Positions 5,724 to 9,419 of a stretch of 9,419 nucleotides of DNA are shown one piece after another (the stretch's first letter is position 1; the number at the start of each line of letters is the position of its first letter). This DNA comes from JANMAT01 sp031359995. GTDB taxonomy: Bacteria > Actinomycetota > Acidimicrobiia > Acidimicrobiales > Ilumatobacteraceae. A program made the translations under genes and the position numbers. The notes beneath the pieces are model-generated. The model saw only the letters and a program-made list of their open reading frames with translations, did not search any database and had not been told where the DNA came from. The stretch spans positions 1 through 9,419 of the forward strand of contig JANMAT010000176.1 in the NCBI GenBank assembly GCA_031359995.1, written 5' to 3'.

Positions 5724-6533
5724 TCAGCGGTGGGTCGTCATCCAAGCGACGGCGAAGTCGACCAGGTCGCGCTGGCGCATGAGGCGGGCGGTACCGGCGC
5801 CGACCGGCCCGGCCCGCTCGGCCCCGGTGGCGCCGAACGCCGCGCCCACGAGCACGAAGTCGTCGTCGCGGGCTTCCAGGTCCTCGTAGGTGACCCACCG
5901 ACGCTCGCCGTCCACCAGCATCGGGGCCCCTTGTGACACGTTCGCCTTCGACGCCCACGTGGCGCGGTGCTCGGCCAGGTGCAGCGAGGTGTTGTTGGCG
6001 TGGCCCACGCCGAGCAGCAGCACGAGCGCGTCGGCCTCGTAGAGCCGCCCGAGGGGCGATCCCTCACCGAGCGACGGCGTCAGCGGGTGGATGCCCACGA
6101 GGGCGGCGGCCTGTGCGCCGTTGGCGGCGAACGACACCGTCGGGTGGGTGCTGCGCAGCGTCGCCGGATGGTGCCGGAAGCACTCCACGATCTGACCCAT
6201 GTCGCGCGTCATCGTCAGGTACGGGTCGTACGCGGGCAACGCCTCGCGCAGCAGCGGCACCCAGTGCGCGGGCACCGGTGGGTTGCTCCACCCCGCCGGA
6301 TCGGTCAGGTGGGTCGACTGCGTGGGCATCACCACCGTGCCCTCGTCGCCCACCATCTCGAGCAGCGCCTGCACCACGGCCTGGGCGCCGCCGGCGACCC
6401 ACCCCAACGCCCGCAGCGAGCTGTGCACGATCACCACCGCGCCCGGCCCGAGCCCAAGGGCCCGCAGGTCGCGGCGCAGCGTCGCCACCGTGACCGGCGA
6501 CGGTGTGGCGGCGATGGCATCGGCCTCGGTCAA
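5724..6533 (-). CDS. AAC(3)-family N-acetyltransferase (aminoglycoside 3-N-acetyltransferase-like)
   Basis: The family (Antibiotic_NAT fold) transfers acetyl from acetyl-CoA, classically to the 3-amino group of 2-deoxystreptamine aminoglycosides, though several members act on other small molecules. The 269 residues carry the family pattern in order: VIVHSSLRALGWVAGGAQAV (34-53), GTVVMPTQS (65-73), MGQIVECFR (112-120), RSTHPTVSFAANG (127-139), GEGSPLGRLYE (157-167) and GVGHANNTSLHLAEH (175-189). Length is normal. The TTG start at 6531-6533 is supported by GAGG (6539-6542) 5 nt upstream, which overlaps the TGA of the LLM gene; the gap is 7 nt, so they form an operon. Resistance to any drug is not shown; the true acceptor may be a metabolite. 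Confidence 0.88.
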   Translation of the reverse strand: MTEADAIAATPSPVTVATLRRDLRALGLGPGAVVIVHSSLRALGWVAGGAQAVVQALLEMVGDEGTVVMPTQSTHLTDPAGWSNPPVPAHWVPLLREALPAYDPYLTMTRDMGQIVECFRHHPATLRSTHPTVSFAANGAQAAALVGIHPLTPSLGEGSPLGRLYEADALVLLLGVGHANNTSLHLAEHRATWASKANVSQGAPMLVDGERRWVTYEDLEARDDDFVLVGAAFGATGAERAGPVGAGTARLMRQRDLVDFAVAWMTTHR

Positions 6534-6538
6534 GGGGT

Positions 6539-6542
6539 CCTC
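6539..6542 (-). promoter_or_regulatory. Shine-Dalgarno GAGG supporting the TTG start of the acetyltransferase
   Basis: GAGG on the minus strand spans the LLM stop codon (6541-6543) and lies 5 nt before the TTG at 6531-6533. The next in-frame alternative, a GTG, would remove residues before the conserved region and lacks comparable support. Confidence 0.55.
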
Positions 6543-7455
6543 AGGTCTGCAGGGGCAGGACGACGTCGGCCAGTTCGGCCAGGTGGCCGGTCAGGTCGCC
6601 GCCGTTCGGCTCCACGATGGGCAGCACCACGAACTTCGAGAAGCCCACATCGACGAATCCCTGCACCGCCCGGGCGACGGCGTCGAAGCCGACGGGCACC
6701 AGCGTGGTCGGGTCCAGATCGGGGCGGCGGGCCTTCAGGTTGGCCAACACCGGCTCGGGCACCTCGCCCATCGCGTAGGGGATGAGCGCGCCGTAGTGCT
6801 CGGGGTCGATGGTGCGGCCGTGCTCGGCGGCGGCCGCCTCCACCGCGGCGCGCCCCACCTCACAATCGGCCGGGGTCACGAAGCTGGGCAGCCAGCCGTC
6901 GGCCAGGCGACCGACGCGCTTCAGCTCGCTCGGTGCGATGCCACCGAGCCACACCTCGGGCGGGTTCTGGTGCGGCTTGGGCAGCACCTTCAGGCCCTCG
7001 TAGTGGAAGCGGGGGCCGTCATGGTCCACCCGGTCCTCGGTCCACATGCGCCGGATCAGCGGCAGGGCCTCGTTGAACCAGGCCGCCCGTTCCTCGCGGG
7101 CTACGCCGAAGGCCTGCTGCTCGTGGGCGTCGGCCACGCCCAGCCCGAACGCCGGCAGCAGGCGCCCGCCCGACAGCCGGTCGAGCGACGCCAGCTGGGT
7201 GGCCACGATGACCGGGTTGCGGCCGGGCAGCACCATCACGCTCATGCCGAACTTGAGCTTGCGGGTACGGCCGGCGGCGAAGGCCATGGCCACGGTGGGG
7301 TCGGGCGCCTCGCCCGAGATGCGCTCGGACACCCACAGGCTGTCGAAGTGCAGCTCCTCCAGCGCATCGACCGCCTCGCCGAAGCGGCCGTCGTTCAACG
7401 TGGTGCGGGTGCCCAGGCCGAAGCCGACACGGATCTTCACGCCGGAACCCTGCAT
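6541..7455 (-). CDS. LLM-class (luciferase-like) oxidoreductase, probably F420-dependent
   Basis: Luciferase-like TIM-barrel proteins use FMN or F420. In actinobacteria most single-gene LLM proteins of this length use F420 for hydride transfer, so that cofactor is inferred from family and host. The 304 residues show the family core: FDSLWVSER near the N-terminus, FGMSVMVLPGRNPVIVATQ followed by LASLDRLSGGRLLPAFGLG, then HYEGLKVLPKPHQNPPEVWLGG. The ATG at 7453-7455 has AGGG 7 nt upstream; an in-frame GTG at 7440 with AGGG 8 nt upstream is a second credible start (299 residues), just before conserved IRVGFGLG. It is the middle gene of a hydrolase-LLM-acetyltransferase operon, 24 nt after the hydrolase. 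Substrate unknown. Confidence 0.88.
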   Translation of the reverse strand: MQGSGVKIRVGFGLGTRTTLNDGRFGEAVDALEELHFDSLWVSERISGEAPDPTVAMAFAAGRTRKLKFGMSVMVLPGRNPVIVATQLASLDRLSGGRLLPAFGLGVADAHEQQAFGVAREERAAWFNEALPLIRRMWTEDRVDHDGPRFHYEGLKVLPKPHQNPPEVWLGGIAPSELKRVGRLADGWLPSFVTPADCEVGRAAVEAAAAEHGRTIDPEHYGALIPYAMGEVPEPVLANLKARRPDLDPTTLVPVGFDAVARAVQGFVDVGFSKFVVLPIVEPNGGDLTGHLAELADVVLPLQT

Positions 7456-7479
7456 GACGGAACCCTCACGACGGAACCT
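7438..7479 (-). repeat. Three tandem 13-15 nt units, each AG-rich + GTTCCG + start-like codon
   Basis: On the minus strand the gap before the LLM gene reads as three imperfect copies: AGGTTCCGTCGTG (7467-7479), AGGGTTCCGTCATG (7453-7466) and CAGGGTTCCGGCGTG (7438-7452). Each places AGG or AGGG shortly before GTG or ATG. Copies two and three provide the two in-frame LLM starts. Copy one is out of frame. Confidence 0.6.
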
Positions 7480-8181
7480 TCACCCTCGAGCCAAGGGTTC
7501 GAGCACGTCGGCCACCGCGCCCGGCATGGACAGGAACGGCGAGTGGCTGGCCGGCAGGTCGACCACGGTGCCGCAGCGGGCCGCCATGATCCGCTGGAGC
7601 TCGATGGTGATGGCCTTGTCGTCGGTGCAGGCGACGTAGGTGGACGGTGTGGTCTTCCAGCTGGCCGTGCGGATCGGCTGGGTGAACGTGGCCAGCGGCT
7701 GCGGGCACAGGCGGGGGAGCGCGGCGGCCACTTCGTTGTCGTCGCAGTCGCCGTACAGCGGCCCGACCGCGAGGGTCAGGTCGAGGGTGGCGTTGCCGTC
7801 GTCGCCGATGCGCTGGGCCGCGCCCAGGTCGGCCCGGGTGGGCGACGAGCGGGCCGTATCGAGCACCGTGGCTCCCTCGTCCATGCAGAAGGCGGTCAGG
7901 TACACCAGGTGGGCGACGTTGCCGGCCAGGGCAGCGGCCTCGGTGATGACGGCCCCGCCGTAGGAGTGCCCGACGAGCACGACCTCACCGGGGATGCGGG
8001 CCAGGACCGCGGCCGTGTGCTCGGCGTCGCCGTAGAGATCGCCGAGGGGCAGGGTGGACGCGCCGTGGCCCGGCAGGTCGACAGCCAGCGAGGTCAACCC
8101 CCGCCGGGACAGCTCGGTCTGCTGCTTGGCCCAGCACCAGGCGCCGTGCCAGGCGCCGTGGACGAGGACGATGGTGCGCAT
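7480..8181 (-). CDS. Alpha/beta hydrolase (SABP2/hydroxynitrile lyase-like esterase group)
   Basis: This cytoplasmic serine hydrolase would act on an ester or related bond of a small molecule. The 233 residues begin with the oxyanion region LVHGAWHGAWCW (6-17), a form typical of the plant methylesterase/hydroxynitrile-lyase-like group and its bacterial relatives. The lipase-type nucleophile elbow GHSYGG carries Ser73. The likely acid is Asp187 or Asp188 in VACTDDKAI, and the catalytic His is His213 in PASHSPFL. No signal peptide is seen. It is the first gene of the hydrolase-LLM-AAC(3) run. The ATG at 8179-8181 is preceded by a G run directly adjoining it, too close for a normal Shine-Dalgarno. 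TAAGCA ends 6 nt before the ATG as a possible -10. Family is safe, substrate unknown. Confidence 0.88.
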   Translation of the reverse strand: MRTIVLVHGAWHGAWCWAKQQTELSRRGLTSLAVDLPGHGASTLPLGDLYGDAEHTAAVLARIPGEVVLVGHSYGGAVITEAAALAGNVAHLVYLTAFCMDEGATVLDTARSSPTRADLGAAQRIGDDGNATLDLTLAVGPLYGDCDDNEVAAALPRLCPQPLATFTQPIRTASWKTTPSTYVACTDDKAITIELQRIMAARCGTVVDLPASHSPFLSMPGAVADVLEPLARG

Positions 8182-8199
8182 CCCCCATGCTTAGCGCAC
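8174..8199. repeat. Inverted repeat GTGCGC-N14-GCGCAC across the hydrolase start codon
   Basis: Perfect 6-base arms lie at 8174-8179 and 8194-8199. The 14-base loop holds the G run and the first two bases of the start codon. It could be an operator or an mRNA hairpin covering the start, or be due to chance in GC-rich DNA. Confidence 0.3.
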
Positions 8200-8232
8200 A
8201 GGAGTGAGCGGCCCGTCAGACGCCCAGGGTCG

Positions 8233-8544
8233 TCAGGCGGCCAGGTCCTCGTACCAGTCGTCGACCGGTTCGGGCACCAGGGTGGCCGGGCAGGCCGGGG
8301 GCAGGTGACAGCCCACGACCCAGCCACCGAAGGCCAGGATCGGGACGATCACCCAGCCCGACAGGCCGACCAGGCGGTACAGGATGACACCCGTGGCCGC
8401 GGCCACGAGCGAGGTGAGGAACGCGACCCGGAGCGCGAGGTGCCAGGCCTCGGTCAGGGTTGCTGTCGCGACGTACGCGACCGGGGGGAAGGGAGGGCTC
8501 GACTCCACGCTTGTATTGACGGCGCGGGAACCCGCTGAGTGCAC
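8233..8544 (-). CDS. Small two-helix membrane protein, function unknown
   Basis: I do not recognise a family. The GTG-started reading gives 103 residues: a variable, polar N-terminus, helix one at about 38-58 (ALRVAFLTSLVAAATGVILY), helix two at about 62-80 (SGWVIVPILAFGGWVVG), then a short acidic tail ending DDWYEDLAA. The hydrophobic pattern and codon use favour a real gene. The start is uncertain: the GTG at 8542-8544 sits inside a near-perfect palindrome, and a second in-frame GTG at 8506-8508 would give 91 residues with both helices kept. It precedes the hydrolase by 51 nt on the same strand and could be the first gene of that transcript. It is divergent from the SDR gene. Confidence 0.55.
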   Translation of the reverse strand: MHSAGSRAVNTSVESSPPFPPVAYVATATLTEAWHLALRVAFLTSLVAAATGVILYRLVGLSGWVIVPILAFGGWVVGCHLPPACPATLVPEPVDDWYEDLAA

Positions 8545-8550
8545 TGAGCG
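8533..8550. promoter_or_regulatory. Near-perfect 18-base palindrome in the divergent region
   Basis: CGCTGAGTGCACTGAGCG matches its own reverse complement except for one symmetric mismatch pair; the core AGTGCACT (8538-8545) is perfect. It lies between the membrane-protein gene and the SDR gene and is a candidate operator. The regulator is unknown; none is encoded adjacent to it. Confidence 0.35.
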
Positions 8551-8633
8551 CGCACATCGTCACTCAATTGGAAACATTTGCGCGCGCAGCCGCGACCGCC
8601 TCTTAGGGAACCGGCCTCCTGGAGCACGGCGCG

Positions 8634-8639
8634 TACCCT
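8634..8639 (+). promoter_or_regulatory. Possible -10 box (TACCCT) for a leaderless SDR mRNA
   Basis: TACCCT fits TAnnnT and ends 8 nt before the ATG at 8648. No Shine-Dalgarno lies between; GGAG at 8621-8624 is too far upstream. No convincing -35 is seen. An AT-richer patch at 8561-8580 (with CAATTG) lies further up in the roughly 100-base divergent gap. Confidence 0.35.
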
Positions 8640-8647
8640 TGCCGGCC

Positions 8648-9418
8648 ATGTCGACCATCGATCCGCTCGCCTCGTTCCGCCTCGACGGGAAGGTCGCCAT
8701 CGTCACCGGCGCCTCCGCCGGTCTCGGTGACCGCTTCGCCCGCGTGCTGCACGCCGCCGGGGCGCGCGTGGTCGTGGCCGCCCGCCGACAGGACCGCCTC
8801 GCCGACCTGGTGGCCGATCTGCGCGGCTCGCTCGCCGTGGGCACCGACGTGGGTGTGGCGACCGACCGCGAACGCCTGGTCGCCCGCACCATCGAGCACT
8901 TCGGCACCGTCGACATCCTGATCAACAACGCCGGCATCGGCCACAAGGTCGCCATCGAGGACGAGCCCCTCGAGCTGTTCCAGCAGGCCATGGAGGTCAA
9001 CGTCACGGCCGCCTGGCATCTGAGCAAGCTGGCCGGGGCCCCCATGGTCGCCCAGCGGTCGGGGTCGATCGTGAACATCGCCTCGATCCTGGGGTTCGTG
9101 GGGGCCACGCCCATCAAGGAGGCGCACTACTGCGCGTCGAAGGGGGCGGTCATCAACCTGACGCGCGAGCTGGCCCTGCAGTGGGCCCGCAAGGGCGTGC
9201 GGGTGAACGCCCTTTGCCCGGGCTGGTTCCCTTCGGAGATGACGGCGGGCATGGAGACCCCCGAAGGCGGGCTCACCTACATCCAGCAGAACAGCCCGAT
9301 GCCCCGCCAGGGCGAGCTGCGCGAGCTCGACGGCCCGCTGCTGCTCCTGTGCTCCGAGGCGGGCAGCTTCATGACCGGCCACTCCCTGGTGGTCGACGGC
9401 GGCTGGCTCGCCAAGTAG
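8648..9418 (+). CDS. SDR family NAD(P)-dependent oxidoreductase (classical type)
   Basis: Classical short-chain dehydrogenases oxidise alcohols or reduce ketones with NAD(P)(H). The 256 residues show the complete pattern: cofactor loop TGASAGLG (20-27), NNAG (93-96), Asn118 in NVTAAW, catalytic Ser146 in NIASILG, the YxxxK pair Tyr161 and Lys165 in YCASK, PGWFPSEM (191-198) and C-terminal VVDGGW (248-253). Arg46 and Arg47 after the second strand (VVVAARRQDRL) point to NADP(H) over NAD(H). Length is typical. I chose ATG 8648 because the Rossmann fold starts 15 residues later; the open frame upstream to 8384 runs through the divergent promoter region. It stands alone on its strand and the gene is complete just before the window ends. 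Substrate not readable. Confidence 0.93.
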   Translation: MSTIDPLASFRLDGKVAIVTGASAGLGDRFARVLHAAGARVVVAARRQDRLADLVADLRGSLAVGTDVGVATDRERLVARTIEHFGTVDILINNAGIGHKVAIEDEPLELFQQAMEVNVTAAWHLSKLAGAPMVAQRSGSIVNIASILGFVGATPIKEAHYCASKGAVINLTRELALQWARKGVRVNALCPGWFPSEMTAGMETPEGGLTYIQQNSPMPRQGELRELDGPLLLLCSEAGSFMTGHSLVVDGGWLAK

Positions 9419-9419
9419 C

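Noticed and set aside
5443..5958. N-terminal extension of vapC to a 304-residue protein
   Set aside because: The added part is Arg/Gly/Ala-rich and overlaps vapB and the acetyltransferase end in other frames. The PIN domain starts at the GTG that overlaps the vapB stop.
6199..8538. Very long plus-strand open frame (779 codons)
   Set aside because: It runs antisense across the acetyltransferase, LLM, hydrolase and membrane-protein genes, all of which have clear family motifs. Its translation is His/Gly/Arg/Gln-rich with no domain; such frames are common opposite GC-rich genes.
8384..8647. 88-residue N-terminal extension of the SDR protein
   Set aside because: It covers the divergent promoter region and the opposite membrane-protein gene. 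Classical SDRs begin shortly before the Rossmann fold, as from ATG 8648.

Overview
The window is a GC-rich stretch (about 70% or more by eye, with coding third positions almost all G or C). It is dense in short operons and has no gene-free stretch over about 100 bases. Gene style suggests Actinomycetota: a PadR-controlled ABC pump, a VapBC pair of actinobacterial type, an F420-type luciferase-like oxidoreductase, and start codons without Shine-Dalgarno sites behind TAnnnT-like -10 boxes. Acidimicrobiia is a guess from gene style, not a result.

Layout. (1) Bases 1-1968, minus strand: padR, an ABC-transporter ATPase and an FtsX/MacB-like permease, joined by two ATGA overlaps. The permease is interrupted by an in-frame TAG at 60-62, and clear coding sequence continues beyond it to the window edge. 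(2) Bases 1969-2063: a divergent control region with two GTATGCAT elements over a good padR promoter. (3) Bases 2064-3326, plus strand: trmB (tRNA m7G46 methyltransferase) and engB/ysxC (ribosome-assembly GTPase). (4) Bases 3434-5028, plus strand: an acyl-CoA dehydrogenase and a small two-helix membrane protein. (5) Bases 5044-5684, minus strand: vapB-vapC toxin-antitoxin with its own promoter and inverted-repeat operator. (6) Bases 5724-8181, minus strand: a tight operon of an alpha/beta hydrolase, an LLM-class oxidoreductase and an AAC(3)-family acetyltransferase. A small membrane protein gene (8233-8544) lies upstream of it. (7) Bases 8648-9418, plus strand: an SDR oxidoreductase that closes the window.

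How it fits together. padR-ABC-permease looks like a self-regulated drug or lipid exporter operon. TrmB and EngB are translation housekeeping. The hydrolase-LLM-AAC(3) trio looks like a small-molecule modification cassette, but its substrate cannot be read from sequence. A recurring theme is that likely first genes of transcripts (padR, vapB, the acyl-CoA dehydrogenase, the SDR) have a -10-like hexamer 6-8 nt before the start and no Shine-Dalgarno. Downstream operon genes instead have Shine-Dalgarno sites or 4-base overlaps. I see no tRNA, rRNA, CRISPR array, insertion sequence or phage gene. The most promising candidates for a second look are the PadR control region, the interrupted permease, the three-fold start-site repeat before the LLM gene, and the hydrolase-LLM-AAC(3) cassette.
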